From: Rubrivivax sp.
GTDB taxonomy: Bacteria; Pseudomonadota; Gammaproteobacteria; Burkholderiales; Burkholderiaceae_C
Reading direction: 5' to 3'
DNA: 64,000 bases
NCBI GenBank assembly: GCA_016719535.1
Contig: JADJYX010000001.1
Span: 372,001-436,000, forward strand
Made by a program: the position numbers and the translations under genes. How positions within the stretch are numbered: the stretch's first letter is position 1; every line of letters starts with the position of its first letter. Positions 16,558 to 26,369 of the stretch are shown here, one piece after another. The notes under the pieces were generated by a model. It was not told where the DNA came from. It saw only the letters and a list, made by a program, of their open reading frames with translations, and searched no databases.

Positions 16558-17901
16558 TCAGGTCTTGTGGATCAGCGCGTAGAAGAAACCGTCCTGCGGC
16601 ATGCGGGGCGCCGCCAGGGCGCCGGCACCTGGATTGTCGGGCAGTGGCAGCAGGTGACCCGGCGAGGACGGGTCGAGCCGGGCGCTGCCGACCGGCAGGC
16701 GTTGCAAAAATGCGTCGATGCGCTGCTGGCCTTCGGCCCTGAAGATCGAGCAGGTGGCATAGACCAGGCGTCCGCCGGGCTTCAGCAGCGGCCACAGCGC
16801 CTGCAACAGCTCGCTCTGGATGCGAGTGAGCGCTGACAGATCATCGGCCCGCCGGAGCCAGCGGATGTCGGGATGGCGGCGCACGATGCCCGAGGCACTG
16901 CAGGGTGCATCCAGCAGGATGGCGTCGAAGGGCCGGCCGTCCCACCAGGTGGCGGTCTGGCGCGCGTCGGCGGCCCTGACCTCGGCCTGCAGGTGCAGGC
17001 GGTGCAGCGTGTCGTGGATGCGCGGCACGCGCTGCGGGTCGCTGTCCAGCGCCAGCAGGTCGAGGTCGGCGCGTTCGAGCAGCTGCGCCGTCTTGCCGCC
17101 GGGTGCGGCGCAGGCGTCGAGCACGCGGGCGCCGGCGGCAAGCGCCTGTTCGCCATCGCCCAGCAGCAGGCCGGCCGCGCGCTGGGCGGCGGCGTCCTGC
17201 ACCGACACCTCACCCTCCGCGAAGCCCGGCAACTGCTGCACCGGGCAGGGTTCGTCCAGCAGCACGGCCAGGCCGGCCAGGGCCGGGTCGTCCAGCAGCG
17301 TGGCGGTGCGGCCGGCAGCGGCCAGGCGCTGCACATAGGCGGCGCCGGTGCTGCGGCGGGCATTGACGCGCAGCGTCATCGGCGGACGCTGGTTGGCCGC
17401 GCGCAGCAGCGCCTGCCACTGCGCGGGCCAGTCGTGGCGCAGGCGCTCGATCCACCACGCGGGGTGGTTCCAGGCGCCGACCGGTGTGTGCTCGACCGCC
17501 GCCACCAGCGCCGCGCGCTCGCGCACGAAGCGGCGCAGCACCGCATTGACGAAGGCCACCGCCGCCGGCGTGCGCTGGCGCGCGGCATGCACGGCCTGGT
17601 CGACCAGGGTGTGATCCGGGTAGGGCGGTGCCGGCACCGGCCACAGCAGCGCCAGCGCCGTGCACAGCAGCGCATCCACGGCCGGTGGCGGCGGCTTGGG
17701 CGCCATCAGTGCACGGGCCTCGGTGGCCGCGCCCAGGCGGCGCAGCACGTCGAAGCCCAGCGCCTGCACGCCGGCGCGCGCATCGGCCGGGCAGCGCGCC
17801 ATCCAGTCGGTGGCCGAACGGCCGCTGCGCACCGCCTGCACCAGTTCGGCGCTGAGGTCGAGCAGCCGCGACAGCGGCGGGGACGGGGCGACGGTGCTCA
17901 C
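16558..17901 (-). CDS. rsmB: 16S rRNA m5C967 methyltransferase RsmB
   Basis: 447 residues from GTG 17901. The N-terminal NusB-like RNA-binding domain covers residues 1-160 (V-N-A-V-L-R-R-F-V-R at about 118). The SAM-dependent domain has motif I V-L-D-A-C-A-A-P-G-G-K-T near 262, motif IV D-A-P-C-S-A-S-G with one catalytic Cys, and A-T-C-S with the second. The C-terminus ends D-G-F-F-Y-A-L. It methylates C967 of 16S rRNA in the cytoplasm. Divergent from folE with 96 bases between. Confidence 0.93.
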   Translation of the reverse strand: MSTVAPSPPLSRLLDLSAELVQAVRSGRSATDWMARCPADARAGVQALGFDVLRRLGAATEARALMAPKPPPPAVDALLCTALALLWPVPAPPYPDHTLVDQAVHAARQRTPAAVAFVNAVLRRFVRERAALVAAVEHTPVGAWNHPAWWIERLRHDWPAQWQALLRAANQRPPMTLRVNARRSTGAAYVQRLAAAGRTATLLDDPALAGLAVLLDEPCPVQQLPGFAEGEVSVQDAAAQRAAGLLLGDGEQALAAGARVLDACAAPGGKTAQLLERADLDLLALDSDPQRVPRIHDTLHRLHLQAEVRAADARQTATWWDGRPFDAILLDAPCSASGIVRRHPDIRWLRRADDLSALTRIQSELLQALWPLLKPGGRLVYATCSIFRAEGQQRIDAFLQRLPVGSARLDPSSPGHLLPLPDNPGAGALAAPRMPQDGFFYALIHKT

Positions 17902-17997
17902 ACGGGCAGTCTAGCCGCGCGCCCCCGATGGCCAGCGGCTGGCGGGCCTGGGCGCTTTGCATCCACAATGGCGTCAACCGCCCCACGGAGTGTCTTC

Positions 17998-18747
17998 ATG
18001 TCGTCATCCCCGCCGGCTTCGTCCGACGAGCCCGCTCGCCTGTTCCGCAGCGAGGACGAACTCGCCCGGCTGCCGGCGTCCGAGCGCATCCGCTACCGGC
18101 TGGTCAATGCCGACTGCCGTCACCATGCCAACGACAACATCGCCGCATTCGTCCGCGACGGCGAGGTCGAAGAGCTCAAGGCCGAGGTGCAGGCCAAGAT
18201 GCAGGAGGTGCTGCGAGCGCTGGTGATCGACACCGACAGCGACCACAACACCAACGAGACGGCCAAGCGCGTGGCCAAGATGTATATCGACGAGGTGTTC
18301 CGCGGCCGCTACGTGCCCATGCCCGCGGTGACCGAGTTCCCCAACGCCGAGCGCCTGAACGAGCTGATGATCGTGGGCCCGATCACCGTGCGCAGCGCCT
18401 GCAGCCACCACATGTGCCCGATCTTCGGCAAGGTGTGGATCGGCATCCTGCCCAACGAGCACTCCAACCTGATCGGCCTGAGCAAATATGCCCGCATCTG
18501 CGACTGGATCATGAGCCGGCCGCAGATCCAGGAAGAGGCGGTGACGATGCTGGCCAACGAGTTGCAGCAGCGCGTGCGCCCCGACGGCCTGGCCATCGTG
18601 ATGGAAGCCGACCACTTCTGCATGCACTGGCGCGGCGTCAAGGACAACCAGTCGGCGATGGTCAACAGCGTGATGCGCGGCGCGTTCCTGAAGGATGCCA
18701 ACCTGCGCCGCGAATTCCTGTCGCTGCTGCCGCGCAAGAACGACTGA
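17998..18747 (+). CDS. folE: GTP cyclohydrolase I
   Basis: 249 residues. ATG 17998 has an ACGGAG site 7 bases upstream. It converts GTP to dihydroneopterin triphosphate, the first step of folate (and pterin) synthesis. Zn ligands are visible in R-S-A-C-S-H-H-M-C-P (Cys and His) and in H-F-C-M-H-W-R-G (Cys). The substrate loop I-G-L-S-K-Y-A-R is present. The N-terminal extension of about 30 residues is not conserved. The BLUF gene follows after 34 bases in the same direction and probably shares the transcript. Confidence 0.93.
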   Translation: MSSSPPASSDEPARLFRSEDELARLPASERIRYRLVNADCRHHANDNIAAFVRDGEVEELKAEVQAKMQEVLRALVIDTDSDHNTNETAKRVAKMYIDEVFRGRYVPMPAVTEFPNAERLNELMIVGPITVRSACSHHMCPIFGKVWIGILPNEHSNLIGLSKYARICDWIMSRPQIQEEAVTMLANELQQRVRPDGLAIVMEADHFCMHWRGVKDNQSAMVNSVMRGAFLKDANLRREFLSLLPRKND

Positions 18748-18781
18748 TCTCCGATCCCACCCTCACACCCGAAAGCCCCGC

Positions 18782-19207
18782 ATGCTCGTGCGCCTCATGT
18801 ATGCCAGCCGTGCCGTCGCGCCGGTCGATCACGACGAACTGATTGCCATCCTGCGCAAGAGCAAGGCCAACAACCCCGCGCACGGCGTGACCGGCGTGCT
18901 GTGCTGCTCGGGCGGCATCTTCCTGCAGGTGCTGGAAGGCGGCCGCAGCGCCGTCAACCAGCTCTACAACCGCATCGCCGCCGACCCCCGGCACACGCAG
19001 GTCGAACTGCTGTCGTACGAGGAGATCGGCGAGCGCCGCTTCGCCGGCTGGGCGATGGGCCAGGTCGACATGGGGCGGCTGAACCCGGCGCTGCTGCTCA
19101 AATATTCCGAGTCCGCGACGCTCGATCCCTATGCGGTGTCCGGCGCGGTGTCGATGTCGCTGTTCCAGGAACTGATGGCCACCGCCTCGATCGTCGGCAA
19201 TCCGTAG
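18782..19207 (+). CDS. BLUF-domain blue-light photoreceptor
   Basis: 141 residues, single-domain BLUF protein. The FAD-binding photoactive residues are present: Tyr in L-M-Y-A-S-R-A (residue 7), Asn in N-N-P-A-H-G-V-T-G (about residue 32) and Gln in F-L-Q-V-L-E-G (about residue 50). The C-terminal half has the usual capping helices and no fused output domain, so the protein should signal by interaction, as in short BLUF proteins such as PixD. The start is ATG 18782. The pairing with folE may reflect common transcription only. Confidence 0.9.
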   Translation: MLVRLMYASRAVAPVDHDELIAILRKSKANNPAHGVTGVLCCSGGIFLQVLEGGRSAVNQLYNRIAADPRHTQVELLSYEEIGERRFAGWAMGQVDMGRLNPALLLKYSESATLDPYAVSGAVSMSLFQELMATASIVGNP

Positions 19208-19219
19208 GCCCAACCGGAT

Positions 19220-19852
19220 CTATTTCGTGCCGAAGATGCGGTCGCCGGCGTCGCCCAGGCCCGGCACGATATAGCCGTGGTCGTTGAGCTGGCGGTCGAT
19301 GGCGCAGGTGTAGACCGGCACGTCGGGGTGGCGGGCGTGGAAGTTGGCCAGGCCTTCCGGCGCCGCCAGCAGGCTGACGAAGCGGATCGACTTCGGGTGC
19401 GTCTCCTTCAGCCGTTCCACCGCCGCCACCGCCGAGTTGCCGGTGGCCAGCATGGGGTCGAGCACGATGGCATCGCGCTCGTGCATGTCCTGCGGCATCT
19501 TGAAGTAATACTCCACCGCCCCCAGCGTCTTCGGGTCGCGGTACAGGCCGACATGGCCCACGCGCGCCCCCGGCACCACCTCGAGCATGCCGTCGAGAAA
19601 GCCGCTGCCGGCGCGCATGATGACCACGAATACCGTCTTCTTGCCGTCGATCACCGGTGACTGCATGCGCTCCAGCGGCGTCTCGATGTCGATCAACTGC
19701 GTCGGCATCTCGCGCGTCACCTCGTAGGCCATCAGCATGCTGATCTCGTGCAGCAGGCGGCGGAAGCTGCTGGTGCTGCGGTCCTTCTCGCGCATCAGCG
19801 TGAGCTTGTGCTGCACCAGCGGATGGGTGACGACATGCACTTCGGACGTCAT
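19220..19852 (-). CDS. upp: Uracil phosphoribosyltransferase
   Basis: 210 residues. It converts uracil and PRPP to UMP. The PRPP loop V-L-D-P-M-L-A-T-G-N-S-A is at about residues 128-139; the uracil-binding C-terminal region V-P-G-L-G-D-A-G-D-R-I-F is intact. ATG 19852 overlaps the stop of the upstream flavin oxidoreductase by 4 bases, so it is the last gene of an operon with urc1 and urc4. In the URC pathway, uracil must first be converted by this enzyme, so it is probably both a salvage and a catabolic enzyme here. Confidence 0.93.
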   Translation of the reverse strand: MTSEVHVVTHPLVQHKLTLMREKDRSTSSFRRLLHEISMLMAYEVTREMPTQLIDIETPLERMQSPVIDGKKTVFVVIMRAGSGFLDGMLEVVPGARVGHVGLYRDPKTLGAVEYYFKMPQDMHERDAIVLDPMLATGNSAVAAVERLKETHPKSIRFVSLLAAPEGLANFHARHPDVPVYTCAIDRQLNDHGYIVPGLGDAGDRIFGTK

Positions 19853-20931
19853 GGTCGGGCTTCCGTGAGGGTGGATGCCGCGGCCCAGGCCGCGGCCAGT
19901 TCGCGCGTCAGCGCATCGGCGCCCACCGTGCGGCAGGCTGCGGCATGCTGCCCCGCCCACAGCGGCGAGAAATCGGTGCGGCCCTGCGCCTGCGCCGCCG
20001 CGCGCAGCGGCGCCAGCGCGGCCCCGGCCAGCGGAAAGGCCGGCGCATCGGGCGCCAGCGGCCCCAGTTCGCGCATCAGCCGGTTGACGATGCCGCGCGC
20101 CGGGCGGCCGCTGAAGAGGTTGGTCAGCGCCGTGTGGCGCGCCGCCTCGGTGCCCAGCAGCGCCCGGTGCAGGGCCGAGGTCGTGGCCTCGGGCGTGCCC
20201 AGGTAGGCCGTGCCCACCTGCACGCCGGCGGCGCCCAGCGCACGGGCCGCCGCCACGCCGGCGGCGTCGGCGATGCCGCCGGCCGCCAGCACCGGCAGCC
20301 GCACCGCGCGCACCACCTGCGGCAGCAGCGTGAACAGGCCGCTCTGGCGCGACAGGTCGTCGTCCAGGAAGTGGCCGCGGTGGCCGCCAGCCTCCAGGCC
20401 CTGCGCGATGACCACGTCGGCACCATGGGCCTCGAGCCAGCGTGCCTCGTCGACCGTGGTCGCCGAGGCCATGACGATCGAGCCCCAAGCCTTGACGCGC
20501 GCCAGCAGCGCGGCCTCGGGCAGGCCGAAGTGGAAGCTCACCACCGGCGGCCGCAGTGGCTCGACCACATCGGCCAGCACGGCGCTGAACGGTGCGCGCG
20601 ACGCGCCGCCCGTGGCCACCGCCGGATCGAGCCCGGCCTCGCGGTAGAAGGGCGCCAGCACCGCGCGCCAGCGCTGCTCGCGCGCGGCGTCGGGCAGCGG
20701 CGGCGGGTGGCAGAAGAAATTCAGGTTCCACGGCCGCGCCGTGCGCGCGCGCAGCGCCGCCACCTCGGCCACCAGGCCTGCCGGCGACAGCATCGCCGCC
20801 GGCAGCGAACCCAGCCCGCCGGCCTCGCACACCGCCGCCGCCAGCGCGTGGTCTTGCGCGCCGGCCATCGGCGCCTGCACCACGGGCGCGGCCACGCCCA
20901 GCCGCGCCGCCAGGTCGAAGGCGGTGGCCAT
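19849..20931 (-). CDS. NAD(P)H-dependent flavin oxidoreductase (nitronate monooxygenase family)
   Basis: 360 residues, FMN-binding TIM barrel. The start V-V-Q-A-P-M-A-G is the family signature; A-Q-G-L-E-A-G-G-H-R-G near residue 180 and L-A-A-G-G-I-A-D-A-A-G-V bind the phosphate. V-G-T-A-Y-L-G-T-P-E follows. This corresponds to the nitronate monooxygenase/2-nitropropane dioxygenase family, most of whose members are of unknown substrate. It overlaps upp by 4 bases and starts 2 bases after the urc4 stop, so it is locked inside the URC operon. A role in the still incompletely described URC pathway is an inference. Confidence 0.85.
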   Translation of the reverse strand: MATAFDLAARLGVAAPVVQAPMAGAQDHALAAAVCEAGGLGSLPAAMLSPAGLVAEVAALRARTARPWNLNFFCHPPPLPDAAREQRWRAVLAPFYREAGLDPAVATGGASRAPFSAVLADVVEPLRPPVVSFHFGLPEAALLARVKAWGSIVMASATTVDEARWLEAHGADVVIAQGLEAGGHRGHFLDDDLSRQSGLFTLLPQVVRAVRLPVLAAGGIADAAGVAAARALGAAGVQVGTAYLGTPEATTSALHRALLGTEAARHTALTNLFSGRPARGIVNRLMRELGPLAPDAPAFPLAGAALAPLRAAAQAQGRTDFSPLWAGQHAAACRTVGADALTRELAAAWAAASTLTEARP

Positions 20932-20933
20932 GG

Positions 20934-22320
20934 TCAGAACAGGGTCCCGTCGCTGTCGATCTGCAGCGGCGGCGCGCCGCCGCGCAACTCGGCGGCCATC
21001 TCGCGGCCGGCAGCCCAGGTGCCGCCCTCCAGCACGCGGGCCAGCGGCAGCTGCTCGGCGCTCAGCCCCAGCTGCGCGCGCACCAGGTCGGCCAGTTCGT
21101 CGAGCAGCGTCACCGTCAGCGCACGCCATTCGACGATGAACTCGTCGCCCGGCTTCCATCGGCGTTCGAGCGCATAGGCGCTGCGCGGAACCAGCACGCC
21201 GGCATCGATCAGCAGGCCGCCGTTGCGGTATTCGGGCAGGCCGGTCAGCGCGTCGAGGCCGGTGACGGCGACGCCGGCCCACTGCAGCGGCTCGACCAGC
21301 GAATAGGCCAGCCACTGGCCGAGCTTGTGGAAAGGCACCCAGCCGCGCGACATCGGCTCGCTGCCGCCGCGGCCGTCGTCGACACCGGCCCAGCGGTGCG
21401 GCCAGACATCGCCGGCCGGCACGCCCATCACGCTGGAGCCGCTGGTCCAGATCGGCCCCAGCGCGCGCAGCACCTCGCGCAGGATGTCGGTTGCCGCCAC
21501 CTCGGTGCGCGTGCCGCCGCCGGTCAGGCGGTCGAACAGCAGCGCCGGCCGCGCGGGCGTGTCGTCGCGCCGGGCCTCGGCCAGCAAGGCTTCGCCCAGC
21601 CGCGCCAGCAGCCCGGCGCGCCCCTCCAGCCCCACCAGCGGGTTGGACGGACTGGACTGGAAGACACCGCGCAGCACCGCCGCGTCGACCTGGCGCAGCG
21701 CCGCCGCGTCCACGCGGCAGGGCGTGCCCGCGGTGGACGAGAACACACCGGCCATGAAGGCGCGCAAGCTGGCCACGCCCAGACCTTCGGAACGCGTGAA
21801 GCGGGCGCCCTCGGCCGCCGGTGCAGCGGCCGGTGCAGGCGCCGCGGCCGCCGCGGCCGCGCTGCTGGCCTGGTCGAGTGCGGCCATCAGGTCGTCGCGG
21901 CTGACGCGCTCGGCCGGCAGCGCGGTGGCCGGCAGCGCGGCGGCGCGTTCGCGGTAGGCCCATTGCGCGCCGGCACCGGCGTCCAGCAGCACGCTGACCA
22001 CCGTGAGGTCGAACTGCGCCCGCGCGCGCTCGGCCGGCGCGAGCCCGGCGAGCGCGGCGTCGAGCTCGGCCTTGCGATCGACACCACCGGCCTCGAAATG
22101 CCGCCAGCGGCTGTGCAGCGGGATCTTCAGATCGGGGTGGCGCCGGCGCATCACCGCCACCACGCGCGCGGCGGCTTCCGGCAGGCGGGCACGGTCGATG
22201 CGGAACCAGCCCGAGCGGTCGTCGCTCACCGCTGCGGTGACGGCGGCGCAGCGCGCGCGGATGGTGCGCGGGTCACGCAGCACCGCCAGCAGGTCCTGCC
22301 CGACGATGGACTCGCGGGAT

Positions 22321-22334
<14 letters not shown>
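20934..22334 (-). CDS. urc4: URC4/Urg3 family protein (DUF1688), uracil catabolism
   Basis: 466 residues. Features of the DUF1688 family are W-F-R-I-D-R-A-R-L near residue 45, I-P-L-H-S-R-W-R-H-F-E (about 72-82), P-L-V-G-L-E-G-R near 225, and L-P-E-Y-R-N-G-G-L-L-I-D-A-G-V near 365. An Ala/Pro-rich linker lies at about 155-175. In yeasts Urc4 is needed for uracil catabolism through the URC pathway, acting after Urc1; its reaction is unknown. It overlaps urc1 by 14 bases, which indicates coupling. Confidence 0.85.
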
Positions 22335-23610
<1,276 letters not shown>

Positions 23611-23646
23611 GGGCGCAGCATACTGCCGCGCTGCCGTTGCCCCTTG

Positions 23647-23688
23647 GGCTCTTCGGCGTTGGCCCTTCGGCGTTGGCCCTTCAGCGTT
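23647..23688. repeat. Three tandem 14-bp repeats
   Basis: Units GGCTCTTCGGCGTT, GGCCCTTCGGCGTT and GGCCCTTCAGCGTT. The third unit contains the stop codon of the minus-strand cytochrome gene (23681-23683). Such direct repeats may change copy number by slippage. Confidence 0.7.
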
Positions 23689-24964
23689 GGCCGTTGACGT
23701 CGAAAGCGTTCACGCCCGCGGCCTGCCGGCCATGGCGCCAGCGCATGTGGGTGACGACGGCGGCCACCTCCTCGTCGCTGAGCAAGGTGGCAAAGGGCGG
23801 CATGCCCAGCGGCCGCGGTTCGGCGGCGGTCGACGGGCCGAAGCCGCCGGCCAGCACCATGCGCACCACGTTGACCGGCGAGGCCAGCGCCAGCGCGCGG
23901 TTGCCGGCCAGCGCCGGGCCCGCATCGGCCACGCCTTCGCCGGCCTTGCCATGGCAGTCGGCACAATGGCGCTCGTAGACCTTCTCACCCAGCTGCAGCA
24001 CCGCCGCGTCGGGCGCGGCCGCCGGGTTGCGTGGCGCGGCCGGGGGTGCCGGCAGCTGGCGCAGAAAGGCGACCATCGCCTGCAGGTCGGCGTCGCGCCC
24101 GTGCTGCAGGCTGCCGGCCACCACCAGCGCCATCGGGCCCGAGACGGTGGCCTGCATGTTGCGGCCGTTCTTCAGCAGCGCCACGGCCTCGTCGGCCGAC
24201 CAGCCGGCCATGCCCGCGGCCTGCGCATCGGCCAGCGACGGCGCCAGCCAGCCTTCACCCGGCATCACGCCGCCGCGGAAGTCCCAGGCACCGGCCGTTG
24301 CACCCCAGCGGTCGCGCTGCCCGTGGCAGGCACTGCAGTGGCCGAGGCCGCCGACCAGGTAGGCGCCGCGGCGCACGGCGGCGTCGGCGCTGGCGGATGC
24401 GGTGAACGGCGCCTCGGCCAGCGTGGCCGGCCGGAAGTTCAGCAGCCGCCAGGCGGTCAGCGCCACCGGCAGGCCATAGGGAAAGCGCAGTTCGTGCGCC
24501 GGCACCGCATGGCGCACCGGCGGCAGGCTCTGCAGGTAGGCCAGGAGGTCGTCGGCGTCGGCCGCCGCGACGAGGCTGAAATTCGGATAGGGGCAGACCG
24601 GCAGCAGCGCGCGGCCGTCGGCCGAGCGGCCCTCGTGCAGCGCACGGCGGAAGGCGGCCGGCGTCCAGCGGCCCAGCCCGGTCTCGGCATCGGGCGTGAG
24701 GTTGGCCGCCACCACGCTGCCGAACGGCGTGGCGATGCGGCGGCCGCCGGCGAAATCGGCACCGCCGCGCGCCGTGTGGCAGCCGGCACAGTGGCCGATG
24801 CGCGCCAGGTCGGCGCCGCGCGCCACGGCATCGGCGGCCGGCGCGGCCGGGGTCGCCGCTGCCGCGCTGCCACGCAGATCGGTCGCGCGGTCCCACCAGC
24901 CCGCGCTGGCCACGGCAGCGCCGAGCACGACCAGCGCCACCAGCCCGGCAAGCTGCAGCCTCAT
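23681..24964 (-). CDS. Tri-heme c-type cytochrome (alcohol dehydrogenase cytochrome subunit-like)
   Basis: 427 residues. An N-terminal hydrophobic signal or anchor (L-A-G-L-V-A-L-V-V-L-G-A-A-V) precedes three CxxCH heme motifs: C-A-G-C-H near residue 59, C-S-A-C-H near 209, C-A-D-C-H near 337. Spacing and segments such as L-L-P-V-C-P-Y-P-N-F and P-L-G-M-P-P-F resemble cytochrome subunits of membrane-bound dehydrogenases (alcohol, gluconate or sorbitol type). No catalytic partner is encoded here; the neighbour is a diheme cytochrome. It probably passes electrons from a periplasmic dehydrogenase to the respiratory chain. Confidence 0.85.
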   Translation of the reverse strand: MRLQLAGLVALVVLGAAVASAGWWDRATDLRGSAAAATPAAPAADAVARGADLARIGHCAGCHTARGGADFAGGRRIATPFGSVVAANLTPDAETGLGRWTPAAFRRALHEGRSADGRALLPVCPYPNFSLVAAADADDLLAYLQSLPPVRHAVPAHELRFPYGLPVALTAWRLLNFRPATLAEAPFTASASADAAVRRGAYLVGGLGHCSACHGQRDRWGATAGAWDFRGGVMPGEGWLAPSLADAQAAGMAGWSADEAVALLKNGRNMQATVSGPMALVVAGSLQHGRDADLQAMVAFLRQLPAPPAAPRNPAAAPDAAVLQLGEKVYERHCADCHGKAGEGVADAGPALAGNRALALASPVNVVRMVLAGGFGPSTAAEPRPLGMPPFATLLSDEEVAAVVTHMRWRHGRQAAGVNAFDVNGQR

Positions 24965-25698
24965 GGCGCGATGGCGGCCGGTTCGCCGCCGCAGCGCAAG
25001 GGCAGCGCACGGGGCAGGGAAGCGGCCGCGCTGGCCGGCATGGGCACCGGCTGCGCCGCCAGCCAGGCCGACAGCGCGCCGATGTCCGCGGGTGCCAGCC
25101 GGCGCGCGATCTCGGCCATGCAGTCGGGCGCGCGCGCCACCCGCGTGCCGGTGCGCCAGGCGCCCAGCTGGGCATTGAGATAGTCGCGCGGCAGGCCCAG
25201 CAGCGAAGGCACCGCCGGCTGCACGCCGGTCAGCCGCGGGCCATGGCAGGCCGCGCAGGCCGGCAGCTGGCGCGCCGGATCACCCTGCGCCACCAGCTGG
25301 CGCGCGCGCGCCAGCACGGCGGCGTCGGCCACGGCGGGCTGTGGTGGGTCGTGGGGCAGGTCGAGCGCCGCAAAGTGCGCGGCCAGGTCGCGCAGGTAGG
25401 CGTCGGACAGCGGCTCGAGCAGGTGCGTCATCAGCGCATAGCGGCGCCGCCCGTCGCGGAAGGCGCGCAACTGCTCGTACAGGTAGGCCGCCGGCTTGCC
25501 GGCGATGCGCGGGTAGTAGCCGTCGGGCGCGGCGCGGCCGCGCTCGCCATGGCAGCCCGTGCAGGCGCGGGCACGCTGGGCCATCGGGTCGGCCGCTGCC
25601 GCGCCCAGGGCGGCGCCGGCCCAGGCCCCCAGCAGCAGGCCGACGCAGCACCCCACCGCGCCGGCCCGGCGCGCCCGCCCCCAGCCCGTGCGCAGCAT
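24961..25698 (-). CDS. Cytochrome c4-like diheme cytochrome
   Basis: 245 residues. A signal peptide spans residues 1 to about 33. Two heme sites, C-T-G-C-H (about 47) and C-A-A-C-H (about 147), sit in two repeated halves, as in cytochrome c4. Distal Met candidates lie in Y-A-L-M-T-H-L and C-M-A-E-I-A. A C-terminal Pro/Ala-rich tail contains one extra Cys. It overlaps the tri-heme cytochrome by 4 bases, so the two are coupled and probably form one electron-transfer unit. Confidence 0.85.
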   Translation of the reverse strand: MLRTGWGRARRAGAVGCCVGLLLGAWAGAALGAAAADPMAQRARACTGCHGERGRAAPDGYYPRIAGKPAAYLYEQLRAFRDGRRRYALMTHLLEPLSDAYLRDLAAHFAALDLPHDPPQPAVADAAVLARARQLVAQGDPARQLPACAACHGPRLTGVQPAVPSLLGLPRDYLNAQLGAWRTGTRVARAPDCMAEIARRLAPADIGALSAWLAAQPVPMPASAAASLPRALPLRCGGEPAAIAP

Positions 25699-26325
25699 TC
25701 AGCGCATCGTGCGGCCGGCCATGCGCAGGATGTCGTCCAGCGCATTGCCGTCGCCGTTGGCGTCGAGCAGCGCGCCGAGCCCGCCGAGCCCGCCGAGCCC
25801 GCCCGTCGCCGGCCGGCCGCCGGCGGCACCGCCGAGCAGGCCGCCCAGCAGCCCGCCCAGGCCGCCGCCGGCGCCAGGCTCCGGGGCCGCCTGGGCGGTC
25901 ATGTCGGGGCCCTGCCCGCCACCCTGCTGCCTGGCGAAATAGCCGGCCACCAGCATGGCCAGCATCGGCAGCATCTTCTTCAGCAGCGCCGGGTCCAGCC
26001 CCGATTGCGAGGCCGCGTTCTGCGCCACCGTGCGGCTGACATCCCGGGAGCCGAAGATCTGGCCCAGCACGTCGTTGCCGTGCTCGAGATTGGTCGGTTG
26101 CGGCGACAGCACCTCGTCGAGCAGGCTGCCGCCGCCCAGCGATCCGAGCAGCCCGCCCAGGCCCTCGAGCCCGGCCGGGCTCGCCTGCGCCTGCTTCTTG
26201 AAGCCGCCCAGGATGGCCGGCACCAGCGCGTCGGCGCCGCTGGCGACCTGCTGCTCGGACACGCCGAGCTCGCGCGCCATCGATTGCAGTCCGCCCAGCT
26301 GGGCGAGGATGTCGGTGATTTGCAT
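25699..26325 (-). CDS. DUF937 protein with Gly-rich tail and a Ca-binding-like loop
   Basis: 208 residues. ATG 26325 has an AGGAGGA site just upstream. The DUF937 domain covers residues 1-110: alternating helices, L-V-P-A-I-L-G-G-F near 37, G-N-D-V-L-G-Q-I-F-G-S near 84. A low-complexity Gly/Leu stretch (about 150-185) and a final D-A-N-G-D-G-N-A-L-D-D, which fits the DxNxDGxxxxD pattern of EF-hand or dockerin loops, complete it. No signal peptide. DUF937 proteins include YidB-like proteins of unknown function. Possible calcium binding is an inference from the loop. Confidence 0.8.
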   Translation of the reverse strand: MQITDILAQLGGLQSMARELGVSEQQVASGADALVPAILGGFKKQAQASPAGLEGLGGLLGSLGGGSLLDEVLSPQPTNLEHGNDVLGQIFGSRDVSRTVAQNAASQSGLDPALLKKMLPMLAMLVAGYFARQQGGGQGPDMTAQAAPEPGAGGGLGGLLGGLLGGAAGGRPATGGLGGLGGLGALLDANGDGNALDDILRMAGRTMR

Positions 26326-26369
26326 GGTGGTCCTCCTGAAGGTGTTGCGTCGCATGCGGCGGCCCGATG

